Assembly: GCA_949987705.1 (NCBI GenBank)
Contig: OX465281.1
Span: forward strand, 83,170,543-83,234,542
Direction of reading: 5' to 3'
DNA from: Thereva unica
Lineage: Eukaryota; Arthropoda; Insecta; Diptera; Therevidae
DNA: 64,000 bases
A model generated the notes under the pieces. That model was given only the letters and a program-made list of their open reading frames with translations, had not been told where the DNA came from and did not search any database. The stretch's first letter is position 1. Every line of letters begins with the position of its first letter. Positions 1-11,460 of this stretch are shown here, in pieces. The position numbers were made by a program, and so were the translations under genes.

Positions 1-385
1 TGGGATCCTTGTTTGGCGATTTGGAATATGTGGTCATTCCATCGCCATTCCATCATTAGTCTTTGGCTAATTTCACGCCTAAGATGTGTAGGAATGGGTC
101 GGCCATTAATTGAACTTCACCTACTGTCAAGGGTGGAGAGGTGTTGAACTTCTTTTTGGAGATGATAGTAATTGGTTTTGGTGGGGTTAAATTCAACACG
201 ATTCTTCTTTCCCCACTCTAAAATGAGATTAATGTCGTTATTAATAAAGTTGGACATTAGTTCGCGATCATCAAGACAGGATCTGGCATGAGTCTGTCTT
301 GTATCGAAGCTGTACGAGTAGCTTAGAGTATCGTCGTCAGCGAAGCTAAGAAGTGGATTGGAGGGGATTGAAAGAAGGAAGGATT
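1..385 (-). pseudogene. CR1/Jockey-like LINE reverse transcriptase fragment (LINE-D copy 1)
   Basis: Read on the minus strand from about 385 towards 1, one open stretch carries the RT catalytic motif FADDD followed by TLSYSYS, then a thumb-like segment (NDINLILEWGKKN, VEFNPTKT). This is the usual order after motif C in CR1/Jockey-group non-LTR retrotransposons. The fragment is cut by the window edge and stops near 385 without a LINE 3' end. The same DNA recurs at 58560-58970 with scattered substitutions, so both come from one family. Domain assignment is clear from FADD; the exact clade is inferred. Confidence 0.75.
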
Positions 386-655
386 GTTGTGAAAAAAGCG
401 TAAGAATTTGTGAAAATAAATAAATAAAATGAGTTAATTTGCGCTGTGATTTTTGTATGTTAATTTTGTATAATTTTTTAAGGAATATACAATTAAAGGA
501 ATTTTAATTTTGCTTACATTTTTTTCTGCTTCCATTTTGCTAAATAAAGATAGAACTGACGATACCTACAAACGTATCGACAAAATTGTCACTTGACACT
601 TACGCCTAGTCGCAAATAGAATTCGACATTTGTCGATTAAGTCGTCAAGTGTCAC
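386..655. other. AT-rich spacer, no gene seen
   Basis: AT-rich spacer. From about 585 to 655 it contains CACTTGACAC and TCAAGTGTCAC segments in opposite orientation next to GTCGA motifs. These resemble the interior of the adjoining MITE and may be older TIR debris. Confidence 0.4.
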
Positions 656-658
656 TTA

Positions 659-972
659 GGCCCCTATTGCGAATGTCGATCCGCAATCGACAAGCGACAT
701 TTATCGATTATAGACTGTCGATTATTTAGTTTGATATTGCGAATGTCGATTACAATCAAAACTTGTCGATTTGACAGTCGACTTTTATCGATTGCTTTTT
801 TGCTCACGACAAATTTTGCCAGGAATTTCAACAAAAAACTGCCCAAAATAATTTACTAAATCAGAGTAGGCCAAATATTTGTCGATTGAGTTACACAATG
901 CCAAAAAGAAAATTAATCGATACAATCGACTACAGTCGAGTCGATCGTTAATCGACACTCGCAATAGGGGCC
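659..972. mobile_element. Harbinger-like MITE (TTA target duplication)
   Basis: The 314-bp element begins GGCCCCTATTGCGA and ends with its reverse complement, TCGCAATAGGGGCC. It is flanked by TTA at 656-658 and 973-975. A 3-bp TTA duplication with G/C-rich GGSCC-type ends is the usual signature of PIF/Harbinger non-autonomous elements. The inside is filled with TGTCGAT and ATCGACA words on both strands and has no credible ORF; the short ORFs across it follow the palindromic repeats. Confidence 0.8.
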
Positions 973-1872
973 TTAGATACACAATGAAAATACAAACAGA
1001 GGGTTGAAGTGTTATCTATCACGGCACTCAACAACGAGAATAAGGTTGCATTATCATCAATTTCCGAAACGGCTTATGTTTCAATAAATGTAAAAAAAGA
1101 AAAGCCTTTCGATGTGAATGGATTGGATACAAAAAAATAAGTCTTATTATCACATGAGTGTTGTTCAATTATACAAGAACGATAATAATTGTAATCACAG
1201 AAAACGGGATGCCGACGAAAAAAATTAAATTGGAGAAAAATCTTGCATCCAGTGGGAATGGTGTGAATAATACGTTATTATTTGATGTTCGGGTGGTAGA
1301 AAGTAAGTTTTTTTAATCGACCTCTTCATACAAAAGGTCGTGTTTCAAATTTTTTTGTTTGAAGAGGTCGATTGAAACAACTTGCATACTGCCACCCCAG
1401 TTGTTACTATTTATTTTCATAGGAATTAATGCCGAGGTCTCAGCTCTGCTTGTTTGGTTTCCGAAAGAATATCACCAGAAGATATGGAAAATGAACCTGT
1501 TTTGAGTAATGTAGGTATTCTTTTATTTGAAATAATATACATAACTAAATTCAATTTGATACATGCCTTACGCACGTATAATACGTTATGACCATCATAA
1601 ATATTCAAAAAACATTCTTTCCAAAAGTTGAATTCAACGATTCCATCCGCAAAAAATATAAAAACAACTGCTGTGCCTTTAATACCAATAGAAATATAAA
1701 AAGGACACGGTGCACCTGCAACATCACAGCATGCAACAACGATGGAAACAAAATCAAGTGCAGAAATTGCCAATAGTAATATAAACGCTTTAGCTTTCAT
1801 TTTTAATGATGATGAGATGGATGATCCTACTTACTGTGCATCAGAATAATATATCAGTAATAATATTAATTC
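973..1872. other. No supported gene; one short hydrophobic ORF
   Basis: A minus-strand ORF at 1426-1800 (124 residues) begins with a signal-peptide-like hydrophobic stretch (KAFILLLAISALDFVSIVV), but it matches no family I recognise and its C-terminal half looks random. A plus-strand stretch at about 1212-1301 ends in a donor-like GAAA/GTAAGT and an acceptor-like TTTTCATAG lies at about 1422. Neither is supported enough to call a gene. Confidence 0.25.
1315..1373. repeat. Perfect 14-bp stem hairpin
   Basis: AATCGACCTCTTCA at 1315-1328 is the exact reverse complement of TGAAGAGGTCGATT at 1360-1373, with a 31-nt loop. It could be a very short MITE or a chance hairpin. No target duplication was found. 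Confidence 0.45.
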
Positions 1873-3433
1873 AGGTGATGATGATAAAGAATTCTTCGAA
1901 TTAGTTGAGCGGGATCTTAATGCTGCCCTGGGTATGACGTAAAAATCATACTGGAAGATTTGAACGTCAAAGTAGGCCGGGAGCCCATACACAGGCAATA
2001 TGTCGGCAATCACAGCTTGCATGAAAACACTAATGACAATGGATAGCGCGTTGTGGAGATGCCAGCAAGTAAGAAGTTGGTCGTTGCAAGTACTCGCAAC
2101 CAAATGGACCATGTGTTGATAGACCGCCACCATCTTTCGGGTCTGATGAGGGTACGAACGTACCGCGGTGCCCACTTCGACTCCGATCACTATCTTGTTG
2201 GTATGGTGCTCCGAGAGCGCAATACAACGCTGAAAGCTTTGTATCCGCTGATCACACGAATCAACACAGCTGCACTACGCAATGAAATGGCCAGAAACAG
2301 CTACGGTCATTCATTAGAACTCGCCCTAAGGCCTGGAGAGCTGGACCCGCCTTAAAAATATTGTCGTTGGTACTGCTGATTCTATCTAAGGCAGAAGTCG
2401 TAAAGATCGGAACGACTGGTTCGATAATGAATGCAAGCTGGCAACTGAACGTAAGAATGCTGCGTACCGAACCATGCAACAGTCTCAGAGAATACGGGCA
2501 CGCGAACTATAAAGAGCTCATAAAGGAAGGAAAAAGAATTCACAGACCAAAAAAGGAAGCCTGGGGAAAAATCTCGTGTGTGAACTAGAACAGTACAGAG
2601 AGCGACGTCCGCACCAAGTGCGGGAGTTCTACCGAAGAGTCCGCAGTATGACGCAATTCGTACCACGTTGCACATACTGCAAACACAAAGAAGGGAATCT
2701 GATCACCGATCCTAAAAGCATCTTGGAGCGATGGGAAGAGCACTTTCATGAATTACTAAATGGCGAGCTAACTGAGGATTCGGAGGCTCCACCAATATCT
2801 GATGATAATGGTATGCTGTCTGCACCAAGCTTAGAAAAAGTTAGCAGAGCCATAACCCGGCTCAAAAAACAAGGCCTCGGGCGCAGACGGCATCCCAGCG
2901 AAGCTGATTAATTATGGAGGGCCTACCTACCAAACGATTCATGAATTAGTATGGGAGCAGGAGATGATGCCAGAAGACTGGAGAAAACCTCTACCCGGTA
3001 CATAAAAAAGGAGATGTCACAGCGTGTACTAATTATCGCGATATAACGTTGTTGAGTACCGCGTATAAGATATTCTCCGCTATCCTACAAAAGAGGATGG
3101 CCCCATACGCCAGAAACATCATAGGCCATTACCAGTGTGGCTTCAGCCTAGGAAAATCAACAGCTGATCAAGATTTTCATCTTGAGGCAGGCTATGGAAA
3201 AATGTCTGGAGTTTCAAAACTCAATTCAGCACCTCTTCATAGACTTTAAAGACGGCTATGATAACATAGCCAGGGCAAAACTCTACAAAGAGAATTCGGC
3301 AACCCCAACAACCTACAAGACTATATAAGTTGACCATGACCAATGTGACAAGCCATGGAAATGTATCCGGAACACTGTCCAGACCAATCAACATCTATTT
3401 TGGACTCCGACAAGGGGACGGTCTGGCCTCCCA
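1873..3433 (+). pseudogene. RTE-like LINE fragment, endonuclease end to mid RT (LINE-A copy 1)
   Basis: The plus strand shows pieces of a non-LTR element in order. The end of the AP-endonuclease comes first (EEFFELVERDLNA near 1890; RNQMDHVLIDRHHLSGL near 2098-2145; FDSDHYLVG near 2180). A linker follows with ERRPHQVREFYRRVRSM and ILERWEEHFHELLNGE (about 2600-2770), then RT segments TNYRDITLLSTAYKIFSA and a decayed CGFSLGKSTADQ (3030-3170), and last LRQGDGLAS at about 3408. The frame breaks several times and the RT is cut at 3433. The same family lies on the minus strand at 61395-62720. Such endonucleases are often annotated as craniofacial-development-protein-2-like, which is typical of RTE-group LINEs. 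Confidence 0.8.
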
Positions 3434-3691
3434 AGTAACAAATTTCGTCTCATAAGACTTTACGAGTGTCTTATGAGAGGATATTCGACTTTTTTAATAG
3501 AGCACCACTCTCATAACTTACATTTGTAAAACACTACAAGTGCTTTATGAGTGCGTTTTCAGAATTAAATGGCACAATTATGAGAGTTATTTTAGTCTTA
3601 TAAAAATACCTTAGCTCTCTTTGCAAGTGTAACTATAAGCGTGCTATAAGAGCTATACTCTCCTTAACATAACGGTTAGAAAGGGAGCAAT

Positions 3692-3956
3692 ATATCGATG
3701 GCTTAATCTAGAAAGGCCCTAACACGCATTTTGCGAATTTCACAGGAAAGCCGAAAAACGTTTAAAATTAGAGAGTTTTCACAGTTTTGCGTTAAATTTC
3801 GCATCACTTACAAAATGAAACATGACAAGTTGTTGCAGTTGCAGATCTCCCAAATTTCTGGAAAATGTTTAGCTACGTACAGGTTATAATTTACCATCAA
3901 AATTTCAATTTTGAAAAATTTGATGTTAGGGCCTTTCTAGATTAAGCCATCGATAT
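3692..3956. mobile_element. MITE with 33-bp perfect TIRs
   Basis: The left TIR at 3692-3724 starts ATATCGATGGCTTAATC and the right TIR at 3924-3956 is its exact reverse complement, ending GATTAAGCCATCGATAT. Total length is 265 bp. The interior (3725-3923) is AT-rich with no ORF. Because the ends are palindromic (ATATCGAT), the duplication cannot be placed unambiguously; a TA or TATA target would fit. It sits in DNA rich in CTCATAAGA/TCTTATGAG words (3440-4035) that may be an older TIR element. Confidence 0.75.
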
Positions 3957-4353
3957 GGAAAGGCGATGTTATTTAGAATAAAATAATTTTTATGAGAGTT
4001 ATTTCCTCTAAATAGTTCTCATAAGAAACTTTTCGAAAAATATAACAATAAATTTAATATTTATTATGTATGATTATAGTCTTTAGAATTCGATGTTTAG
4101 CGAAAATAGAAGCTAAAATTTTGTTGCGATTGAAATTTTACTTTACCTCGATAAAAATCAAAGCGCCTTAAAAATAATCAAATTTTAATATATTTTATGA
4201 AATTTTATTTCTTGTGGAAAAAATAAAAACTTCAGTATTGCTCACTGACATATAGAATGGACTGCTCATGAGGAATTTTTCATGGCACCAATTTGTTCCA
4301 TAGGCTACAAACCTTTTTTCACTCCATGTAAACACCGGAATCACTTTTGAAAT
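3957..4353. other. AT-rich, no gene seen
   Basis: AT-rich sequence with no ORF, TIR pair or motif that can be supported. The first ~80 bases contain TTATGAGAG and CTCATAAGA words related to those at 3440-3690. Confidence 0.4.
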
Positions 4354-4758
4354 TTACAATTTTTTAAATACGTACCTACTTAAAACATTAAAGCCGGATT
4401 CCTTATCATTATGGTTGTTTTCAGGAAGGTAATTATCGTGGTCATCGCAAGATACCCACTGTACACTGGGTAAAATAAAATCTCTTAAAAGTACGAGTTC
4501 GTCTTTAGAGTCCATCATATCCTGAATATGATTAGTACAAGAGAATAAGTAATCATGGAGGTTTTGATCTCTATCGTCAAGAGTGCTGAACATATCTGGC
4601 GGGATATAACAGCAAATCACAAAAAGGTTATTGTGGACAAGGGAGATCGTAAGAGCAAATATGCCAATGTCCAAAGAGTTGGAAAAACTAGGAAGTGCTG
4701 TGTATCCATATTTCACTGTGAAAGCGATTTTATCGAAGTGACTGGCCGAAGTTAACAA
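4354..4758 (-). pseudogene. CR1/Jockey-like LINE endonuclease fragment
   Basis: The 134-codon minus-strand frame contains the central part of a LINE AP-endonuclease: VICCYIPPDM, corresponding to the 'IYIPP' strand, followed by LLRDFILPSVQW, which aligns with the conserved GDFN(L/I)P.W motif. Here the catalytic G-D-F-N reads R-D-F-I, so the key Asn is lost. No upstream TWNVR-type start and no downstream RT are adjacent. This is a dead fragment; clade assignment is inference. Confidence 0.65.
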
Positions 4759-5860
4759 AACTACATCATGGGTTTTGGATCTGATACCCCTTTCGTTTTA
4801 GTAATAGAAGGAAAGCGTCTTTAGTGTTTTGAAACCTGTAAAGTGTCGGGAGTACCATGCACACGTGGGAGGGGAGCAAAGGCCCTCCTCAGATATTATA
4901 GCCGCGTCAACGATATTTCCAATCGCAGAAGCAGCAGCCAAGGTGGAGGCTGAAGGCTCATACAATATGTTTGATAACTGACCGCGCCGGGCATTCACTT
5001 ATTGGATATCGTCGGGTAACGCTTGAAAATGTGAGACATTGCCCGAGAAGGAAATTAACTGATTAAGAACATTTGCATGATCAGCCACAATCACCTCAAA
5101 GATCCTTCATCAACCTTAGAACATGGTAGAGTTTGATGTCGGAACACTCTGCATGTTGATTCTCTCGGAGCTGAGGACTTGCATTTGACTCGACCTCTCA
5201 GGCAGTCCGGGTGAAAGATACCTCCACAGACACCATTGCCGACATGCCATCTCGTACAATCTCGGATAAGCAGTGCTTGCAGGAATGGTAGCCCTCCATG
5301 AGAGAAAAAGTGGGGAAAATAGAGATATAGAAGAAGGAAAACAAAAAAGCATAAGATTAGAAGTAAAAATAAATGTTACCCTTATAAACTTTAACTAAGC
5401 TGTTTCAACTGTTCAAGTTTGATGACATTTCCGATTGCTTGCCCTTGTTTTGTCTTAGCATTTGTGCTTTACGGCAATAATTGCCTTTATATATAATTCT
5501 ATTTATCCATTTATCCTAAAAGTATGCAATTGTTTAAAAAAAATGGCTCCCAAACTGTTCTTTGTTTTTGTTTTTAGTTATATTTTTCAAAATTTTTTTC
5601 CACAAATTTTTATGTTCTTAAAATTTTTATTTATTTTTTTCCTCGCGTCTGCTTGTCTAGAGTTGAAACTAACTAACAAAACATCCCTTTATTCTACATA
5701 TAAAATAAAAGATGCTTTAATGGGGTAAATTACACTATCTATCACTCGATTCTCAACTCCAACCAACAGGTTTGTGTATAATCTAAAACTGGCTATAACT
5801 AACTAATTTTATCCAATGAACTTTTGCTTCCAAATTTTTTCGCTAATTTTCCTCTTATTA
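4759..5860. other. No supported gene; ends in a Harbinger target site
   Basis: Several minus- and plus-strand ORFs of 66-88 codons occur, but their composition (for instance the F/I/L-rich 5462-5728 frame) simply reflects AT-rich DNA. TTA at 5858-5860 is the left target duplication of the following Harbinger element. Confidence 0.4.
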
Positions 5861-6062
5861 AGCGCCCCATCCATTATCGAGCATGCAGGGCATGTAAGAT
5901 CGTCATGCCAAAAGCTCATTTCCCCATCCATTATCATGCTTGCAGTCAATCCTCAGTTTTAAGGAAGGAGCGATAGTGAAAAGTTGGTGTAGTGAAATAC
6001 AAGTGGTAAAGTTTTCTTGTTATCAATAATTGGAAGAAGCGATATTGAAAACTTTGTATAAT

Positions 6063-7351
6063 ATTATTAAATGAACAAGAAAAAAACAAAAGGAGGCATA
6101 GATATTGGGTTAAGCCATGGTTAAGTGAACGGGAAACTTTCACCCATGAAAGGCTTTTGCGAAGACTCCGTGATACTGCCCCCGATGACTATAGAAACTT
6201 TCTTAGAATGGATTGTGCGACATTCGAAGATTTGCTTAGTAAAGTTACCCCTTTTATACAAAGGCAAAACACAAAAATGAGGGATGCAATTCCTGCCTAC
6301 GAGCGTCTTTCTGCAACACTTCTATTTTTAGCTACTGGGAATTCCTATGAAGATATGAAATTTCATACAATTTCACCGCAAGCATTGGGAAGAATAATAA
6401 TAGAGACTTGCCATGTAATAAATACATGTTTAAAGGAAGTCGGAGCAACAGGACGTATTTCTGATGGAGGAATATTTAGCATCTCTAAGTTCAATAGAAA
6501 GATGGAAGATAATGAATTAAACATTCCGGCTCCAGAATATTTACCTAATTTTCCAGAAAAAATGCCTTTTGTTTTAATCGGCGATGATGCATTCCCTCTG
6601 AGAACAAATTTAATGAAGCCATTGAGGCGAGTTACACGGCATAACATTTTCTGCTGTAACAAACCGGTTTGTGCGTGTTATACGAATTACACGATAAACT
6701 GACTGTTCTGCATTTTTTCGTGTAACAATTCTATTGTCTATGTAGCTGTGTACAAACTTTAAGTCATTTTCGTAGACCCCGAGAATGAAATTATGATTGT
6801 GTTAGTGTGTTGCTCTGTGCAGTCGAGAATTTTTTGGGATGCACAAGTAACAAACTTCCCCGCGACCCTTTGCCTATAAGACCGATTTATTGGAATTATT
6901 GGAAGTGTTGATGGAAGAAATGTTATGCTGTGTAACTTGCCTAATTTAGTCGCACTAATCTTACACCAGAGGAAGAAATATGCAATTACAGATTTTCAAG
7001 AGCTCGACGTATAGTTGAAAATTTTTTTGGCATTTTGTCTGCGAGATTCCGAGTCCTACAAAACACAATAAATCTGTCGCCAGAAAAATGCACTACCATT
7101 GTTTTAGCATGTTGCTACCTGCACAATTACCTAAGAAAAAGAGAGGTGACGATTATATAGAAGGCACCATAGACGAAGAAGGCCTGAGTACGCGTTGCGT
7201 CAGAAAAAGTACCTGTTCGAGTCAGGAGCGACTGATACCCTTGGAGGGAACGAATTCCAGGAATTCTTCTACTTCGGCAAAGGAAACTAGAAATAAATTC
7301 AAGGAATATTTCAATACAGTTGGCACGGTTCCCTGGCAATATGGAAGATGA
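6063..7351 (+). pseudogene. PIF/Harbinger transposase (HARBI1-like), broken
   Basis: The frame opens upstream of any ATG (about 6063) and reads HRYWVKPWLSERETFTHERL, the typical N-terminus of insect Harbinger nucleases, then DYRNFLRMDCATFEDLLSKV and RLSATLLFLATGNSYEDM. The catalytic region GDDAFPLRTNLMKP (about 6580-6625) contains the second Asp. The gene is interrupted at 6634 by a MITE. It resumes as LTPEEEICNYRFSRARRIVE (the last Glu is the expected third catalytic residue) through RFRVLQNTI. A frame change near 7140 leads to a C-terminal KFKEYFNTVGTVPWQ, normal for the family. Nuclease function would require host splicing and partner binding; this copy cannot encode it. Confidence 0.9.
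6635..6932. mobile_element. TA-flanked MITE inside the Harbinger transposase
   Basis: The inserted segment begins CACGGCATAACATTTTCTGC and ends TGTTATGCTGTG, with TA at 6633-6634 and 6933-6934. It interrupts the transposase between MKPLRR and LTPEEE. About 240 bp of it (shared CAAACCGGTTTGTGCGTG core) recurs at 42427-42665. TA duplication and short TIRs suggest a Tc1/mariner-type MITE. Confidence 0.75.
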
Positions 7352-7532
7352 AAAATATGAATGTATGCCCTTATGTAATTAAATAAAATACTACAGTTTG
7401 TTACAGAAATACATGTTTTTTAATCAAAACATTTGTAAAGAAAAACTTTGAAAGAATGATTTATAGGATTTATTCTCTATATTAAACATTTAAGAATAAA
7501 AAGGGTCCAAAAAATTTGCTTAGTTAAATAAT

Positions 7533-7924
7533 TTAAAGAAATATATAACTTACCCCCTGTATTTCGGAATTTTCTTCATTATCGTCCGAATCCATTGTGG
7601 ATTTGCCTCCGACAGCAATCTCCTGGTCCTTCAAAAAACTTAAGTCATCGAAATACCACAGGTTGGGCTCGTATATGTCCTCCGCGCCGGCACCCGATTT
7701 TTCACTTCGAAATACTTTTTTTAATTCACATCGGAAATTACTTCGAAATGTATTTATTTTCTCCACGGCTCCACTTCTTTGTATTTGTCTAACATGGCTA
7801 AATATCCTCGATGTTTCATTTGTCTGTTTTTATAATTTTCACTCTTAACTTGCCATAGCTCATTATGACTGTGATAAAGCTCAAAAAATTCCTTCCAAAA
7901 ACTTTTACTTCCCGAACTCGCCAT
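7533..7924 (-). pseudogene. MADF/Myb-like Harbinger accessory protein, frameshifted
   Basis: Starting at the ATG at 7924, the minus strand reads SKSFWKEFFELYHSHNELW, then YKNRQMKHRGYLAMLDKYKE. This is the MADF pattern of a W-..-LI/LY-..-P/H-LW start followed by a basic helix and W/Y anchors. The frame hits TAA near 7760. One base over, it continues as TFRSNFRCELKKVFRSEKSG and LWYFDDLSFLKDQE, the rest of a MADF domain (the final YxP-LWYFD..FL signature). So a single-base frameshift at about 7760-7766 splits the gene. In known Harbingers this protein imports the transposase into the nucleus and binds subterminal DNA; that role is family knowledge. Confidence 0.75.
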
Positions 7925-8157
7925 TTCTTATCTTATTTTGCAAACAAATTCTGCTGTGATAAGACCCACGCACACCGAAATTCGCAGCCACTGCCCTTTA
8001 TGCTGTCATTCCATTAGCTCCGCCCACATGATTTCAAACCCTTTTGATTTTTGTCATGCATGCCCATCCATCCGTCCTGCAAGCCCATCCATTGTCGAGC
8101 ATGCATGTCAAACAGCCGGGAATGTCCTGCATGCTCGATAATGGATGGGGCACTTTA

Positions 8158-9879
8158 GCGTGCTTCCGGAGCCTGTAACCACCAGCCGTCGTTGCAACGA
8201 TACCTCAGAAGTAACTGATTTTCAAATGCCCATATTCGTTACAATACACTCTTTTTACCGCTACCCACGGGACTATTCATTTTAAAGGAAAAATGCGTAA
8301 CACCCTGTAAATGTATATTTTAGCCATATCCGGAAATTAAAAAAGGGTCGTCAAATATTATTTACCGGGCCGCTAAGATGTTGCCCATCCGCCCCTGGTT
8401 AGCAGGAGATGGATAGCCTTAGTGACGGCTGTTGTAGATGCAATTCTACATCATCATACATCCTGAACTGGAAACATTCTGCTAAAAACCGTCAAACTTG
8501 GATAAATCTACGGTAAAAACCAGAAGTACTTAAGTGCAATTTCGACAATTTTTAGTTTATTGCATCTTTGTAGTCAGTATTTTATTCTTAATCATTGTTA
8601 TACTAGAGGGCGGATTATATGCAAATGCATATTTCTTATTTATACTGTTCCTTATGTCAAAACTATTACGAAGGTTGTTTTATGGTATTTACATTGATTA
8701 TCTATAAGTAGATGCGTAATCATGGGACCTGCGAGGATGGCGGGTGTTGGTGTTTGGCGGCGCTGGCTCTGTTTTCTTTTTGCGGTTTGTTCTTTCGGTA
8801 AAACTTGCAAGATTTGGAAGCTTTGGTTTGGAGTTTCGATAATACATAATAAAAAAGCTGAGGGTTATCGATGATGGAAATAAAGTGTACATAAGAAGGT
8901 ATTTTCTTGGAACATTAAAATGAAGTTGAATTTATTTTGGCTGGGGCGCTTTGCCGTATACAAATTTGAGATATCGAATCTCATGATTTTTCAGTTTTCG
9001 GACTTTTTGATTTTATGAGACTTATTTGCATTAGTTAGCGAAAAGTCCATTTGCAACGCAAAGGAATGGGATGGTGAGGGGTGTCGAAACACCGTTTTGA
9101 AACTATTTCTCTTCATGTTTTTTGGTGGCTGATTATGAAAATCAGCAGGAAATTTTAGGAATGCAATAAAATATGTTTGTCACCCTTATAAATATAAAAT
9201 ACATCCCTTTTTAAGGATAAGGATAATTATAATAATCAAACACAGTTTCTTGGTGATTATGGTCGAAAGACCCAAACCACCTGGTTACACTAACACATTG
9301 TGTTAGGAAATTCTAAAAACAACAACAACAACATAATAATCAAATTAAATGCACTCTTTTTTATATTTATTTGCGAAGGTGGTTGATTTTTATTTAATCT
9401 AGCCAAATTTTATCAAGCACTAAGGGGATAAAACTAGGGAAGTAATATTTTAAAAATAAATTTTATACAGCAGCTTTTTTCTACGTTTTGGGTAATTGTT
9501 GCTGTTACCGGATTGCAGGTTGGTTGCTTGGTATTGTTAAGAAGAAATAAGTCATTTTCAACCACCCCTAGATACAGGTTGTATTTGAAAAATGATTCAA
9601 ATATTTTTATGTGTTTAAATTTTATTTTTGATGAAATAATATAAAAAATAAATTGGAAAATTTATTACAACCTCTTTTTCAATGCGGTGAATCCACCCTT
9701 GAATCAAATCAAAATCAAAAAAAAAACTTGAAAAATGTTGTACGATTTTTGAACAAGTTTCCCAAAATAACTCTTGTACAACTAGTCCATTATTTAGTTT
9801 GTCATATCATGGTTCATTGTCTTGCAGTAAGATTAGTACAAGGGTGGAATAGGTTAACCATTATGATCGTTGGGAGGTG
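8158..9879. other. No supported gene
   Basis: AT-rich DNA with only spurious short ORFs. At about 9258-9333 a segment (GTCGAAAGACCCAAACCACC then a short AAC/ACA repeat tail) looks like the 3' end of a retroposon but lacks enough context to classify. Confidence 0.4.
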
Positions 9880-10137
9880 GAATTGACGATGAATTCTGCG
9901 TTTGAATTCTTGGATGTTGTAGGAGCTCGGAAATACTAACCGATTATCCAGTTGTTCTTTTTAGAAACGAATTCCTATTTTGTAGAGTGCCCGAAAAGAT
10001 GGCTGCAGGTGGAAGGAGTGAGACGAGTTATCTAATTTGGTGCTGCGGGAATAAGATTGCCGTGCAGTCAGGAGAGGGTTTATTTCGACGGTACAGAGAT
10101 AGTGGCGATAGAATGTTGTATGTTTAGCAAGTAATTT
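9880..10137 (-). pseudogene. LINE-D C-terminal remnant (copy 2)
   Basis: This stretch is closely similar to 58071-58325, where the minus strand encodes the C-terminal tail of a CR1/Jockey-type LINE. Shared words include TTCTGCGTTTGAATTCTTGG versus CCTGCGTTTGAACTCTTGG, and GGAGTGAGACGAG versus GGAATGAGACGAG. The reading frame here is destroyed by indels. It is identified by similarity to the third copy and not by its own ORF. Confidence 0.65.
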
Positions 10138-10254
10138 GTTGATCTACACAGGAAGCACCAAGATTTATAGATTGTCAGTTCACCTTCGACGATAACTTCG
10201 GAAGTTTACGGGATAAAACTGATAAAAGTGTTTAAATATTCTCCGTTTTTACAA

Positions 10255-10837
10255 CCCAGCGGGAAATGTAATGGCTAGGTAAGCGAGGTGATAATGAGAT
10301 GGACCCAATACCTTGGTGATGAAATAATAGCTTACTTTTACATAGGGATGTCCTATGGCGGTAAGTACTTACTGTAGGCATTACAAACGAGGACTTATTT
10401 CAGAGGTGAAGTGTATTAAGTGAATACATAGATTACCATGTAAGGCACGCAGAATAAAATTCTGGCTACCCTTTTTAGCATTAAAAACATTACTATCCAA
10501 AATTACCATTGCATTTCAGCTACATTTGGTGAGAATTTTACTAGCAAGATATCTTTTTGACTGCACTGCACGATCCACACCGAACGAATTTGGAGGACGG
10601 AATAAACTCAAGAAGAGAGGCTTCGACAAGACAAAGAATAATAAAAGCACATCACATTTCCAACGAAAGTATTTCACAAGTCATTACCTAGTCGCTTACC
10701 TAGCCATTACAATGTAAAGACCTCCATTTTACTAAATTTGCAGTAGAATTTTTCAATTACCATGTAAGCGCTTACACAAATCATTAATGAATTCTTTTGG
10801 GTTACCTTTGTAACCCCTCGCTAGTTTTCCCGCTGGG
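10255..10837. mobile_element. TIR element with palindromic GTAAGCGCTTAC words
   Basis: The left end is CCCAGCGGGAAATGTAATGG and the right end is the inverse of CCCAGCGGGAAAACTAGCG. Just inside the left end GGCTAGGTAAGCGA occurs, matched by TCGCTTACCTAGCC at about 10689. More TAAG(C/T)NCTTA palindromes occur at about 10361 and 10767. The sole ORF (10526-10717) has no recognisable domain. The duplication is unclear (AA on both sides). Superfamily not assigned. Confidence 0.6.
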
Positions 10838-11460
10838 AAGTAAAGCCTTTTATTTGTTACATATAGGGTGTTAGTAATACTCTATTTACAAATTTTATAG
10901 CGCCAAACTATTAGGAGTCCTAGCATACGTGACAGACCCTGTACAAGCAGTTGCGGAAAAATTGTAAAGATGAGAGGATGAATATTAACAAAACCAGTTA
11001 ATGCTAAGTAAAGCCGGTTTATAGTACACTTCAGCCTGTCCCTGTTATGCTGTCTGTAAATTTTGGAAAGAAGGATTCAATTGTTTTACAGTTCCAGGAT
11101 GATATATTTATGTGGATCTATCATTATAGCCAAAGTCATAAATCCAAAGCAATGCCTGAATGCGAAAGGATCTTTTTGATTGAAAGCCGTGAATTATGCC
11201 TACTGGGGACACCACGATATAAAAAACGCGCCCTGTACTCGACCTCTTAGGTGGTGTGGAAGAGAGTGCACAAGACTTATTATATTTATAAAGCACTTAC
11301 AATTCCAGGTGCGTTATAAATTTTAAAATATTCTTTTGGAGTAAAGTGCGACAGTTTAGCATGGAATGGTTTTACATAAAGAAAGATTTTACTTTTCCCA
11401 TATCATTAAACATCAAATCTTAATGATGAGGCAAAATACTTCATTGCCTGGGATACTATA
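10838..11460. other. No gene seen; contains one shared repeat segment
   Basis: A segment at about 11190-11270 (GCCTACTGGGG, GCGCGCC-like core, GACCTC) recurs inverted at 14692-14765 (GGTCGAGTTTTTGGCGCG, CCCCAGTAGGCC). This marks a dispersed repeat of unknown type. The rest is unclassified. Confidence 0.4.

Larger units (their letters stand above)
5861..8154. mobile_element. PIF/Harbinger DNA transposon with TIRs and TTA duplication
   Basis: The left end reads AGCGCCCCATCCATTATCGA and the right end is the inverted copy of AGTGCCCCATCCATTATCGA, each continuing GCATGCAGG. TTA flanks both sides (5858-5860, 8155-8157). Inside are the two genes expected of an animal Harbinger: a DDE transposase (plus) and a MADF/Myb-like partner (minus). 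Extra CATGC and CCCATCCATTATC repeats lie just inside both ends (5885-5945, 8055-8130) and may be subterminal transposase-binding sites. Length is 2294 bp, including a 298-bp MITE. Both genes are broken, so the copy is not autonomous. Confidence 0.9.

Noticed and set aside
1426..1800. 124-codon min-strand ORF with signal-peptide-like start
   Set aside because: No recognisable domain, low-complexity AT-driven composition in its second half, and no supporting splice or homolog evidence. Kept only as a note in the spacer entry.
3434..4035. Larger TIR element with CTCATAAGA ends around the 3692 MITE
   Set aside because: Words recur but no clean paired termini or duplication could be placed.
9258..9333. 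SINE or LINE 3' end with AAC/ACA repeat tail
   Set aside because: Only one copy in the window and no upstream body recognised.
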